Assembly: GCA_025403435.1 (NCBI GenBank) | Contig: CM046335.1 | Location: forward strand, 3,997,101 to 4,061,100 | Source of the DNA: Artocarpus heterophyllus | Taxonomy: Eukaryota; Streptophyta; Magnoliopsida; Rosales; Moraceae | Direction of reading: 5' to 3' | Length of the DNA: 64,000 nucleotides | Position numbers and translations under genes: made by a program | Notes under the pieces: generated by a model | What the model was told of the DNA's origin: nothing | The model's database searches: none | The model's input: the letters and a program-made list of their open reading frames with translations, nothing else | Shown here: positions 37,601 to 49,700 of the stretch, piece by piece | Layout: each line of letters begins with the position of its first letter | How positions within the stretch are numbered: the first letter of the stretch is position 1

Positions 37601-39070
37601 ACTCTCTCTAGATTTCATATGTACTTGCTAACTTCACTAACTTGTGCAATATCTAGCCTAGTGCAAATCTTGGCATACATGATGCTACCAACTGCATAAG
37701 CTTAGGGAATGCATGACATCTGCTCAATCTCCACCTCAGTCTATATGGACAAGGTTGTTAAGAGATTGAAATGAGTTGGCAATAGAGTACTTACAAGTTT
37801 TGAATATTCTATTCTAAAGCGCTCCAACACCTTCTTTATGTATTGGTTTTGTGATAGAAGTAATGTGTCCACTTTTTTATCTCTGTAATCTTCATCCTGA
37901 GACTTTTTTTACAACTCCTAAATCTTTCATTTCAATCTCTCTACTCAACTGAGTTTTTAAGCTATTGATCTGAAACATGTTCTTACATGCAAATGCAATC
38001 AAAATGTCATCAACATAGAGGAGTAAATAAATAAATGACTCATCTATGACTTTTTTGTAATACGCACAAGTAACTCCCAAATTAGTCATTTCCAAGCATA
38101 AAGGTGTCAAACCGCTTGTACTACTGTTAGAAGACTCTACAAAGTTTTTTTTTTTTTTTTTGACGCATTGAAGATCTAATGTGCTGTTTGTTTCAGCAGT
38201 TCAGAGAGTTTGAAATTACTTTAGGGTTTGTAAACATTTTTGTATACAAAAGGCTCAAATCCACTTCCAAAACGTTTTCAGATTTTTGAGGTAAAAAGCT
38301 CGCCAAACTCAAAATTAACCTCCCTTAATTTCAAGTTTTTGAGCTCATTTTTCTCTTATATCCAAACATAATTTCAAATTTTACTCTCTTTTCAAACTCA
38401 AAATCAATTATATATCCAAACATCTATTTCGAATTCCAATTTAAACCAAAATTTTTTAACTTTTCATCTCAAACTCACAAGTTCAAACTACCATATTCCG
38501 AATAACTTAAACAAACAGATAGGAAATCTTTTAGGATGGAGCTGAGTTCAGTTTGGTCTCTATTAAGCTTAAAATCAAAACATTTGCAGCCTTAATTTTC
38601 CTGCATTTATACGGAGGAGATAATTTACCTATGGTATATTCCTTCTGTAGGTTCTTCCAGATGATATCCGTCAAGCATTGCTTGTAGTCGTGGAATGCTG
38701 CATGAAGCGAGACTACCTAGCTGCAATGGACCAATACATTAAGCTGGCCATTGGAAATGCACCCTGGCCAATTGGTGTTACTATGGTTGGTATCCATGAA
38801 CGTTCAGCTCGTGAGAAAATCTACACCAACAGTGTTGCCCATATTATGAATGACGAGACAACTCGCAAATACTTGCAATCTATTAAGAGGTTGATGACCT
38901 TTTGCCAACGACGCTACCCAACACTTCCATCGAAAGCAGTTGAATTCAACAGCCTTGCAAATGGCAGTGACCTACAGTCTCTTCTGGCAGAAGAGAGGGT
39001 TTCTGGGGGAAACAGTAGTCAAGCCGGAGAGGAAAGGCTTCGAATAACACCTGCTCCAACAGACGGCTAA
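34615..39070 (+). CDS. PRP18: Pre-mRNA-splicing factor 18 (PRP18)
   Basis: Nuclear splicing factor for the second transesterification step, acting with SLU7 and the U5 snRNP. Exon 1 is 34615-35460 and exon 2 is 38651-39070, joined across a GT-AG intron of 3190 bp in frame, giving 421 aa, close to the usual plant length. Visible: the N-terminal MDLLKQELLKKRQ and a charged coiled region to about residue 55; a low-complexity Ser/Ala/Thr stretch (about 65-90); the SFM/PRP4-like motif around LSKQEVIRRLRLLKQPITLF (104-123); and the C-terminal Prp18 domain, whose conserved core GNAPWPIGVTMVGIHERSA lies in exon 2. The tail after about residue 390 is variable. The long intron carries copia debris. The minus-strand open frames over exon 1 are shadows of its high GC content. 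Confidence 0.95.
36410..37270 (+). mobile_element. Truncated copia 3' end: RNase H remnant, polypurine tract and LTR (in PRP18 intron)
   Basis: At 36410-36455 a plus-strand frame reads VALSTIEVEYIAVMG, the conserved RNase H segment of Ty1/copia polymerases. It is soon followed by AAGGTGGAGATT, a copia-type polypurine tract, and by TGTTATGTGGC (36485), which looks like an LTR start. An LTR end candidate, TTTGATAACA at 37270, mirrors the start over six bases and gives an LTR of about 786 bp. Roughly 200 bp of RNase H are missing. The open frame 36775-37290 lies in the LTR and is not a gene. Boundaries are tentative. Confidence 0.5.
37440..38110 (-). pseudogene. Copia reverse transcriptase/RNase H fragment (in PRP18 intron, opposite strand)
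   Basis: On the minus strand 38110-37892 encodes a frame with FIYLLLYVDDILIAF, the YVDD active-site box of Ty1/copia reverse transcriptase, followed by the EMKDLG segment. Downstream, interrupted frames to about 37440 carry decayed RNase H-linker words (for example ASTYEI). Several stops break it. It lies opposite in orientation to the copia end at 36410-37270, so the two come from different insertions or a rearranged one. Confidence 0.65.
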
Positions 39071-39719
39071 CCCTGTATTTGGTCATCTTTATATGGATAT
39101 TTTCCGAATTTTCTTGATGCTGAAAATGATCATGATTTGTATGGATATTGCACCCGGATTTGTTTGCGGTGAGACGGAGTGTTATGGCAAAAGAATGCAA
39201 TTGCGTGCCATGGAACTACCCACGTGTTTGATCCAAAATTTTTTCAGAAGATGGATTATCCGTTTGCTTCTCAGACGCTTGTAATTATACAACTGCATTT
39301 TTGTTTCAAATTAAGGTAGCAGCCTTTTGCTAAATCTCTAATCTGATACATTAATTGCATATGATTCTGATAAAGATGTCATCTGCTTTTTTCTCGTCTT
39401 AAATTGTTTGGATGAGAGCAGTTTTTCATGCAGTGTAATGTATAGTTCTCGCGCTCCTCGGGTGTGGTTAAACAAATTAATATGTTACACACTTATTTTG
39501 TATTTTAGTTTTATTTGAAGAAATATACTATTTGGGTTTCAGATAGTGCTAATTCTACACTTACTCTATTACAAAGTATAAAGTTTAAATCTCAAATTTC
39601 AAGTTCAAGAAGGAAAAAAGTATCATTCTTATTCGATGTTATCAGATATATACGAGAATTTGAGCATTAATTGGGTCATTTAAATGTCCTGGTATATAAA
39701 ACTAAAATACAGGAACACT

Positions 39720-39960
39720 AGCACAAATTTGCCGCCTGCCGTATCATCCAAAAGGATGTAGAAACAGGAAGGGATCGAAACAGGCTGTGTTTTCTTCTCC
39801 AAGCATGTGATCTTTGATGAATTATCATTTTCGTTTGCTACTATCCAGTCTCCAAGTTCTACTAATGGCACTTCTTATGATGATATGATTTTCATACCTG
39901 TGGTGCATACTGAGGAGCGTGTCACCCCTGTGACAACATATTACTGTTACAACGTTCAAA
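39720..39960 (+). pseudogene. Copia integrase C-terminal fragment after PRP18
   Basis: A plus-strand frame reads GCVFFSKHVIFDELSFSFA at about 39783-39839, matching the segment that follows the integrase core in Ty1/copia polyproteins (the conserved VIFDE box). The frame then runs on as unrelated sequence to 39996. It lies between the PRP18 stop and the stop of the minus-strand plastid-protein gene, possibly in the 3' untranslated region of the latter. No other part of that element was found. Confidence 0.5.
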
Positions 39961-40116
39961 GTTATCCTCTACCACCCTGGTCTAACAAGAACTGCTAGTT
40001 ATATTCTAGTCAAGAAATGTTGTCATTTTTCATTTGAAATCAGCCCCTCAATCGTGACAATGAAGTTGTACAAAGGCAGAAAGAATCTGCTACCACGTCT
40101 AATTTTTTAATCAATT

Positions 40117-41242
40117 TCATTGGCTCTTAGGCAAGCCAAACGTGTCTTCAACCCCATTTGTCACCCTCCTCCTCCGTTCGGCGATCATGTCTTCATATGC
40201 CTAACAGACAATCGAGATCCCATTGAAATATACTGAACGATACCGTATCGGGGATGAAATCCCCTGCAAAGTTCAAACTTGCAAATTTGAGCAAAACAAA
40301 AAGAAGGAAGATGAGAAGATGGTCAATGGACACACCTTAGGATAGGAGTACAGAAATATGTACCACCATGCGCATATCAGTAATGAAATGACGCTTGTGA
40401 CTAATACAGAGTGCAAAATCAACCAGCTGAAGGCGATTGCGGAGACCCCGGTCAATGTAATTGTCCATGGTTGACACCTATATTACAAACAAGGCAGCGG
40501 AAAGATATTGTTAACCAGACAACTCAAACAACTCGGGTGCTAAAATAGTAAATCATGAAATTGGGTGCTTTATTCTCTCGCTCAAGAAGTGATTAGAGTG
40601 TCTTAAGTCATTTTTTTTAAGTGGAAACATAAGAAAGGGAATCTTGTACTTAGATTTGATTTGATGTGGCAGAAACAATCAATGGAACTGGATAACATAG
40701 TATATGTGGATGAAATTTTAACCAACTAGTACTAGAAAAAAACCTGAAAACAACTTCCAGTATAGCATATCAAGCAATAACAAGCAGAAAAACAAAATGA
40801 AGACGAGAAAAGAGTGAAAAATCTATATAAAACTTTAAAAACCAGCATCACTAACGGAACTAGATTTCTAAATTGTAAAATTAAGGAATATACATGCTTG
40901 AAAAAACATTCTAGTAAATCACAAAAGAATACAGAAGAGAGAGAGAGAAGCTTACCAGAATGGTTTAGTGTCCCACACAGAATCGTATTCAAGAGAAAGG
41001 TAGTTGAGATAGCCATCCATATCATCAACGACCTCATTTTCATCCAAGAACTGGGACCCATTTGAGTCGCTAAACACCACAATTTTGCCACCAAATCCGT
41101 TGGATTTCAGGATAGAAGATGTGATATACGACGAGAAAACGGGATTGATAACTTGGGTTTGACGTTGCGGAGAGGAAAGAGGAGGTTGCAGTCGAAGCAC
41201 TGGAACAGAGAGGGAAAGAGGGAAGAGAGCAGCTGTTGCCAT
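40117..41242 (-). CDS. Small predicted plastid membrane protein (DUF6737-like), 3 exons
   Basis: Function unknown. Exons on the minus strand are 41242-40956, 40477-40336 and 40200-40117, with GT-AG junctions, giving 513 nt and 170 aa. The first 50 or so residues (MATAALFPLSLSVPVLRLQ and on) are Ser/Pro/Leu-rich and fit a chloroplast transit peptide. The mature part has an acidic segment, then YDSVWDTKPFWCQPWTITLT, a hydrophobic stretch (about 110-140, SWLILHSVLVTSVISLLICA) fitting one or two membrane segments, WWYIFLYSYPKAY, and a basic tail ending GLPKSQ. The W-x-x-KP(F/W)WCQPW core resembles a family that I recall from cyanobacteria and plants, annotated as DUF6737. That name is from memory. 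The gene converges with PRP18. Confidence 0.75.
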
Positions 41243-42666
41243 TTTTGTCCCTTGTACACGCTAAAATATCTCTTCACATCCCTCACCTTCGCTTTTAAGA
41301 GCTTTTTGTTTTGTTTTAATGCTTTATTTATCTATTTGTTACTTAAAAAAAGGGTGTTCCCAAGAGGTGATTATAAAGGGATGACAATTTAATTCTGGAT
41401 TTATTAAGGACAATAAACGACAGGGATGAGGAAAAGACGATAAACCAAAAAGGCCTGATAAAAAAGGTCATATAAAAGAAAAAAAAAATCAAAGGTAATA
41501 TATATAAAATAATGAACAAGCACACAAAAAATAATGAATCAACAAAAAATATATGAGGCCAAATAAGTAACAGAAATTACAAAATAAAAAACGACCTAAA
41601 TATTAAAAAATATCACAGCTGAAATGTAAAAACGACACAAATATAAAGACGACAAGAAATGAGGAAACGCGGAATAAAAGACCGACCAAAAAATATAACC
41701 GATATAAAACAGAACGACAGAGTGTGAAAACAACAACGCCATTCAAAAGCGACAATAAACAACAGCAAAGTATAAATTTTTAATACCTAAATAAAAACAC
41801 ATTAAAATATAAATTTTTAATAAACGCCATAAAAAAAGTGTTAGAGAGATATCTCTCTCTCTCTAACATATTTGAGATCAAAAGATCACATTAAAATAAA
41901 TAAAAACACATTTTTTTAACACCTTTTGTCTCAGCACGAAATGTTGTGACGCTTAAATTGAGACCACGACACTCAAGATGAACAATTAGCACGGAAAAAG
42001 GCAGTGCACCTCAACGCTGGGTGGTGGCGCTTGGGCCCCAGGCTACCCAGACGTTAGCGCCGTGGCAACCATAGGACAACGCACTATTTGTTATTCACGG
42101 CAGTAGAAAGCTAGTGCCACAGCACTCTCCCAAGCTGATATATAATCATTTTTTGTATCTTTTGAGTTATTTTGAACCGGTATATTTATTGGTTGTATAC
42201 TTTTACATAAATCTGGACATCTATTAACAATAAACACATCCATTGTAATAGATATATTGATATATGAATAGACACCTTTACTAATTAAGAGATATTTTTA
42301 TGTTCCAAGAGGTACTTTTGTGTAAAGGTTATATTAATTGATTCAGTTGTGTTCACTCATTAAATGACACCCCTATCTTTTTATAAACTCTAGAATTATT
42401 ATACAATTTATATCTTGTTCTAAAACATTATATTGTTGCTAAATATAATGTTCAAGTGTTTATTGTATCTTGGAAATAATTTACCACAAAACTCTTTAAC
42501 AAACTTGAATAAATGAGGACAAATAAAACCTTTAAAGAAAATATTTTATACGCGCCTCAAACATATTCCATTTCCAAAAATTCTTAGCCTCTTTTCTCTC
42601 TACTCTCTCAAAACACACCAACAATCTTAAAGATTTTATTTTATTACGATAGAGGCCGAAAAGAAC
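41243..42666. other. Spacer with possible LTR debris
   Basis: No host gene. A perfect inverted repeat lies at 41839-41867 (arms TGTTAGAGAGA and TCTCTCTAACA). The segment 41935-42140 is GC-richer and has words similar in style to the solo LTR at 26188-26796 (for example GCGCCGTGGCAACC). It may be the remains of the 5' LTR of the copia fragment that follows, but no LTR end or primer binding site could be placed. Confidence 0.4.
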
Positions 42667-44380
42667 ATGGTATCCTTCCTTAACCCAAATAGCCAACTTG
42701 ATCATTTTGATGGCACCAACTTCACTCGCTAGAAGGAGAAGTTGTTCTTCTCACTCACGGTGCTCAACAGCACTTATATGCTTGATCCAAAGACAGAGCC
42801 ACTCCCGAAGCTAAAGGAGAAGGATACCGATGCTATCAAAGTAGCTAGAAAGAAAAGAGAATATGATGAAGTCATGTGCCGAGGTCACATTCTCAATACC
42901 TTCTCCGATTGTCTTATGATCTCCACCACAACATGGAACCCCCGATGGGAGATATGGAACACTCATAAATACAAATATAAAATCGATAAGGAAAGGCACA
43001 AATAAATTCCTTACTCTTAAATTTCTAGAATTTTCTATGCTTAACTTCAAGTCCGTTCTAGACCAAATATATGAATTGCAAGTCATTGTTACAAAACTCA
43101 AAGAATTGAAAGTTGAGATTTCCGAATCATTTCTAGTGGAAGCTATTATTACTAAATTACCCCAATCTTAAAATGGTTATAGAAAGAAACTCCTCTATAG
43201 AAATGATGAAATAACTCTAAAGAAGTTGCAAAAGCACTTGAGGATCAAAGAGGAGACCAAGTCTCGTGGTCCCAAGGGAAAACTTTTGGATTTTTCTAAA
43301 GTTAATGTGGCTGAAACTAGTAAGTTTCAAACAAACTTCAAGAATAACAATGACAAAAAAAGCAAAAGATCCAGTAATGACTCTTAAAAGTTAACTGGAA
43401 ATTGTTTCTTCTATAGGAAAAAGGCCCATCGTCAAAGTGATACGGGTACAAAAGCAAAAGGAAGAAGTGAACTCCTACAAAGCCAATATTGTTGAAGAGA
43501 AATATGAAGAGATTTGTTACGGTCTCAAAGATGCAAATTGACATGATTACTAAAACCAACATGGCTGCAACAAAGTCCTGCAATTGGTGGCTCGATTTCA
43601 GTGCCACCATTCATGTTTACAGTGATAAGAGAATGTTCTTATCATATGCCATAAAGAAAGAAGGACAAAAGGTTCTTATGGAGAATTGTGACGCAGCGAT
43701 GGTTGTTGGGGAAGGAGTAGTAGAGGTCAACTTTATTTCGGGAAAAAAGTAACCTTAAACAATGTCTTCCATGTTTCAAATATTAGGAAAAATCTTGTAT
43801 ATACTAGTCTTACATGTAAGAATGATCTAAAAGATTGTACTCGAGGGCAATACATGTATTGTATCTAAGAATGGGTTGTTTGTAGGAAAAGGATATTCTT
43901 GTGATGGCATGTATAAGCTTAGCATTAATAATAATAAAGTTATGATTTCTGCTTATATGGTTAATTCTTTTGATATTTGGCATATACGTTTAGCACACTT
44001 AAACTTTATATCTTTGTAATACATGTCTAAACATGGTTTGATAAGTCGTAAAAATGAAAAATATGATAAGTGTGAGATCTGAATATTTACAAAAAATGAC
44101 AAAGAAACCCTTTCTTAAAGCCAAAAAAAATACTCAAATACTGGATTTGATTCTTACTGATATTTGTGAGTATAATAGAATTTGAACAAGAGAGGAAGAA
44201 GATACTTTATCACTTTCATTAATGATTATTCTAGATACACATATGTACTTAATTAGAACAAAAGATGAAGCCTTAGATAAGTTCAAACTTTTCAATAGTA
44301 AAATTTAGAACCAAAAAGATAAGAAAATCAAAATGGTTCGAAGTGATAGAGGTGGTGAATACTTTTATAATGAGGGTTTC
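42667..44380 (+). pseudogene. Decayed Ty1/copia gag-pol fragment
   Basis: From ATG at 42667 a gag-like frame runs past LDHFDGTNF and then a stop replacing the Trp of the conserved segment. Further open pieces are 42742-43005 and 43489-43752. The second carries WWLDFSATIHV, the protease site in which the catalytic D-S/T-G has become D-F-S, so it is dead. A last piece at about 44334-44380 reads [11 protein letters not shown], part of the integrase core, and the homology stops there. Reverse transcriptase and RNase H are missing. Confidence 0.7.
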
Positions 44381-44649
44381 GTTATTCGAGAATTTCACAC
44401 ACGAGACGGCGCTTGTGGCCCCGTAGGATCTTCAACTATCGGTAAGGCTTGTACGGTGGCGCTTTTTGCCTGCTGCTCGCCATTTTTTTTTTAATTATTC
44501 CCTTCTCTCTCGTTGGAGGAGGTTTAATAAAAATGAATGGATTTTGTATTTTGACTCCCAAGTCTTTTTTATTGTTTTTTTTTTAATTTAAATTGGTTGA
44601 AATTATAATTGAAGCGAGGAAAATTTGAGAAACTCTAAAATTATTAGGG

Positions 44650-44800
44650 TGTGTGGCATGGTGGTTAAAACCATTTGTATATTGTAACATGTGAGAGTTT
44701 TACACTGTAACAACTTTTTTCTTTTTTACCGTAGCATGTAAGAGCCTTATACTGTTTATAACTAAAAAGTTGGTTAGAACCAACTCTGCTAGCATTTTCC
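44650..44800. repeat. Dispersed AT-rich repeat family, member near 44700
   Basis: The member contains ATTGTAACATGTGAGAGTTT, TTTTTTACCGTAGCATGTAA and the palindrome AGTTGGTTAGAACCAACT. It matches the member at 15580-15760 in inverse orientation and is the best preserved copy. Confidence 0.5.
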
Positions 44801-45050
44801 TTTTAATTATCAAAGGCATTTTCCTTTCTCCTTGCTAATGTTTAACTGAAAGCGTTTTGTCTTTCAAAAAAATAATAATAATTTGTAGCATTTTTTAGAA
44901 ATCATTTAAGTGGCGATTTCATTTGGGGAAAAAAAAAATTTATAGTTTACCTTTGGTAAACGAAGAGGAATTCAAAAAAAAAAAAAAAAAGGAAAGAAAG
45001 AGAACATATAGCCTCTTCTTCCCCATCGATTCTACAACGATAACAAATAA

Positions 45051-45124
45051 AGGAAGCGATACTATACTTTCATTCTTTTTACACATTAGGAAGCGATACT
45101 ATACTTTCATTCTTTTTACACATT
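45051..45124 (+). repeat. Exact 37-bp tandem duplication
   Basis: The unit starting AGGAAGCGATACTATACTTT occurs twice with no difference, at 45051-45087 and 45088-45124. It is non-coding. Confidence 0.9.
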
Positions 45125-45295
45125 CATCAGCAACTATTTTGGGAACAAATTATAGACCCCTACAGCAAGGTATCAATAATCTTTCTCACCCAGGCGTAAT
45201 TTTCAACGAGATTTTATCAATTATAGAAAAAAAAAACATGAAATACTTGAATATTGGCAAAAGCTAAGCGATCAATTTGCAGGCGCTCTTTTCAA

Positions 45296-45859
45296 GTAAG
45301 GGTGTTCAACAATTGGTTTTTAGTTGGTCGGTTTTGAAAAATACAAACCAAAAACGGATCATTTATAAGAGAGATTAGGTAGGTTTTTGAAAGTCTGTCT
45401 GTAGGCGGTCAATTTAAAAAAGCCATGATCAGTCAGATTGCATATAGTAACCCAATGGTAACCTGATTACATTTTTTTGTACAAATATAACATATTAGAA
45501 ATGGCTTAAAAAATAATATTTTGAGCATAATAATATACTAGGTAAATAATAAAAACCAAGAAAATTCATAATCTAATTATAAAGTCCAAATCTTGAAGTT
45601 TAAACACGAAAAAAAGTTTAATATACGGCATATTATTATAGTTAAAAAAAGGTTGGTCGGTCAATCAATATTTAACCGACGTGAAAAATCATTTTCGAAC
45701 TGAACCGTTCAATTTAAGACAGTCGATTTTCTGACTAAATCAGTCGGTTTTGCTACTGTGACAGACTTTCTTGGTTTTTTTGGGTCGATTTGACAGTTAG
45801 TTTTAATAGGTTGACGGTTAGTTTCAGTAGTAGTAAGTTTGTTTTTAACACCCCTACTG
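45296..45859. mobile_element. Probable non-autonomous hAT-like element
   Basis: The left end AGTAAGGGTGTTCAACAAT and the reverse complement of the right end, AGTAGGGGTGTTAAAAACA, form an imperfect terminal inverted repeat of the (T/C)AGGGGTGTT type common in plant hAT elements. The interior (about 560 bp) is non-coding and has inner GGTCGGTC repeats. No 8-bp target duplication was found, so the call is tentative. Confidence 0.45.
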
Positions 45860-46779
45860 ACAACAGGCTTTATTGTACTTCAGTAGTTGCTGCAAATTTG
45901 GTGCACCAATTCCAACCAACACCAACGAAAAGAAATGAAATGGTGAAACGCGCACTGCATGATAAACTAGGATTTAAAAGTCGCTGGTAAATGGTTATGC
46001 TCTTTTTAGCCTTTTCTCTCTCCTTTATTAGAAGAAAAAGATTTGGTAACCCCTACAAGTGCAGCATATTTCACCAATCGCCAGTTTCTAAGCGACTAAG
46101 CTTGAGCCCAAACGGGCAGAAAAAAAAAAAAAAAAGTTCACAAAAGGTTTCTCATGCAAATTAAAAGAAACGGAGATGAAAAGATAACCATAAACCTCTT
46201 GATTAAAAGGTATGTAGAGGCGAAGAAAAGGATTAGACAGGCCCTTATAAGTGGTTATAAAAGACATGTTGGTAAAACAGGGAAAGGACTACTCCAGAGC
46301 TCCATAACCAAGTTGAATATACTTCTACGGCTTCAGATATCACCCAGCTGCAAAAAAGTCATAACAAGGATGATAGAATATGGCGTGCTTTGCCAGGAGT
46401 CGATTTGTCAACTGCACACGCCGTAGAGTTGAGTTCCATAAAAACCCGCCTCAGTTCGGTAGAGCACTCTGTCAATACGTGCAGAGTTATAAGTACCATA
46501 ACCTCCTTGTAGAGAGCACGTACATCATTCCAAATACTCCAATATCCTCTTTGAATATATGAACGATTCATGAACTGCAGACACCTTCAAGGAATGCCTT
46601 TTAGTAAATCAATAAGAAACATAGCAATCTACCTAACATCTTTCTCCTCCGCGCACATGCGAGAAATACAGACCGAGTTTTAAAGCTTAAATACTCGGAA
46701 CAAGGAGAGAGGGAGTGAGAGAGTACCCAATCCATCTGATCACCACAAATTTTAGTCCTTGCCATACTAGGATCGTATC
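45860..46779. other. Spacer and likely 3' untranslated region of the F-box gene
   Basis: No gene is supported. The part next to 46779 is probably the 3' untranslated region of the minus-strand F-box gene. Short open frames here have no recognisable domain. Confidence 0.5.
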
Positions 46780-49700
46780 TCATACAGCAACAAAGTCCAC
46801 CTCATCTGAGCTTTCCTCATATAATACAAACCCTGCATCTCGACCATCCTCATTGCCACTACCATGGTCACTATTGTAACTGCTCTCCGAGAAACTCATA
46901 AACATTGAACCATCTGATGTATGACTGCTCATTTGGGATGGCAGACTGACATCACTATTTATCTCACTGTCAAACATCTGATCAATTTCGATGTAACTGC
47001 AAAAATCCAGATTCCCGTATGATACTGGTAAATTAATCTCCAAATGCCAATAGATTTTGTAAACAAAATTTTAAGAGAAAATTAGAATTTCTAATGATAT
47101 CAACCAGAAATAACTGAAGAATAAACCAACCTTCCTTCTGATGGAAATTCGGCCAGCAAACAAATGTCAGGCCTTTCTTCCAATAACTGCTTGATAGGTA
47201 TTGCACTGCATAATGGAAAATTTCTAGATTGTAAGAATAATAGCAAAAGATAAAACCTCACCAGAAGGACGCAGATTTAAGAAATTCTCAAATAGCACAT
47301 CAAATGCCTAAGCAGTCTTCCAAATCCAACAAAGAGGATGGACGATCAATAAAGCAAGGCAGAAACCATTACCTGGAATTATAGCATCTGTCATACCAGT
47401 CATTCTCAGAAGCTAAACCTTCCCTATTAGATATGTCCTGCTCCAACAGCAATCGAAAGTAGAAAATTAGATACAAAATCAAGCACCTAGATGCAAGTTA
47501 TTAAAAACACAGAAATAAATAGTAAACAAACATTAACTTGCAACTTTATGCAGGTCTATGCACAAAGATTGCAGTCAATTCCAATCCACTTACCAGGTGT
47601 TTAAGGAATTTGAAATCCCCCGAAGTAATTGCTGTCAAGAGCCGAGCAACTTCCACCTGTAAATAAAGAAATAGAGTTATCGCTAGAGGGGCGGAGAAAA
47701 AGGAGAGGAAAACTTTTGAGTCCTCACCTCTTTGAGATGCATGCAATCCCGTAAAATTAAGACTTCCAGCAAATTACCCCCCATGCTGTTTCCAAGATTC
47801 CTAAGAAGAAAAAACTCTTGCTCGACTTATGATGTAGATCATCGATAAATAATCTTGAAATAGCAAACTGTTGGTTGGCTTTTGATGAAGTCTAATCCAT
47901 AATCCACAGAAAAATAATAATGATGATAATAAAAACTCACCTTATAAATGTTCCAGAGATAGAATAGGATGTCGAAAAATCAAAGTACTTTAGTTTTCTA
48001 AATCCCTGCACAAGCACCCACATAGATTACGATTTTTGCACTTTTTGCACTTACATCCCATGTTATAGAAAGGGATCAACAGATACAGTTACAGAGTAAG
48101 ACGGAATGTAATTCTCCAAACAACAAGTCAAGACAGCTCAAAGCATTACCTTGAAGTGGAATTCATAATCCATTGGATTCCAGTTAGATATTTATATATA
48201 TGTCTGTGTATGTGTGTGTGTGTGTGTGTGTTTGTGTTTGTGTGTGTATCTTAAACCAAAAAAAAATAAAAATAAAAATAAAAATAAAAAACCAACAACA
48301 ACGACCTAAGCACAACAGAAGAAAGAATGTTAAACAACCAAATTTCTTAAATCCAAATGAAATTATGACAGAGTAACGAGACAAAAGTCACAAGACCTGT
48401 TGTCATTTGTGATGTTAGAAGTTAAATTTGACATATTACCTATGCCATAGATTCATATATCACATTAGAACATCTCTCAGACAGACGCGGACACAAAGAA
48501 AGAAAAAGAGATCCAGATTCCAGAAAAGTATGATAAAGTAGAATAACCATCAAGAATGCATGAACCTTGGGCATATGAATTCTTGAAATTGCAAGACATA
48601 CCTTAACAAGTATGCGAAGTTTATAATCATGCAGCTTAAACCCTCTAAGAGCCAATGAAGTTAGGTTAGGACAATTAGTTACTAGATCAAGGCAGGTTTG
48701 TGATTTCAAACTGTCATCTCTACCTGTGATGCAAGAAACACATAAATAAGAATAAATTTTGGGGCCATAATCAGGGTGCCAGTAAAAAGCATGCTGTACC
48801 TGTTTTTGAAGATTCAAAGAACAAACGCTCTATCAAGTGACAGTTTGCAGTCACAGATACCAATGTTTGCCTCAACTCAACGTGTCTAGCCATTAGAAAG
48901 AAAGTTGTCAGTGCAAAATTAACTGGCCATGTACCTATTATCCGTGGAATATTTAAAACAATAACATATCTACAGGCAATGTACTCTCGTGCCACTAAAA
49001 AGATTACAGGAATTATTATATATTGGATTTGAAAAGCAATAAATCAAGGCATTTGTGATTAAAGGAGGCAGTGATTGAAATAAACCATATTCTTCTCAGA
49101 AACTTGAAATTAAAAAAATAACAAAAAAAAAAATTTTAAAAAGGAGGCAAAACAACCAAAAAAACTTACAAACCAACAATTTCCAGATCAAGGAGATGTG
49201 GACAAGCTGATAATGCCCCACAAAGTGACGAGTTATCCATTCTTTCAATATTGTAAAGGTGCAACCTTCTCAAAAGAGCCCTTAAAATGAAATAAAAAAA
49301 TATATTAACAGACAAGTATGACGGTAACAAAACAAATTCATTAATATTGTAAACTCAATTATACCCGGGTGCGCCATTGTCTCCGAGTAAAGAGCTCAAA
49401 CAGGATCTTGTGAGAATAGATGACTCTTTCCCTTGTCTGGATCTCTTATCATTCCATGAGAAGTTTGATACCTCTACAGCATTTCTGATTGTATAAACTA
49501 ACGGCTGACAAGGTCCAAGTGATGTGTGTGAGCCTTGAACTACACCAAGCTTAAGAGACCTGCATAATCAATTAAGAAATACACAGAACAAAGCAAAAAC
49601 ATATTACAGAGTGCAACAGAATCTTAATGCATAATCAAACTAATTTCCCAGTGAGAAATAGACATCACTTGCCAATAAACTGCCAGAATAGGAAAATATT

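Larger units (their letters stand above)
44381..45295. other. Spacer with repeats
   Basis: Holds a member of the dispersed AT-rich family (about 44650-44800, including the 18-bp palindrome AGTTGGTTAGAACCAACT) and an exact tandem duplication of 37 bp at 45051-45087 and 45088-45124. Nothing coding is supported. Confidence 0.55.
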
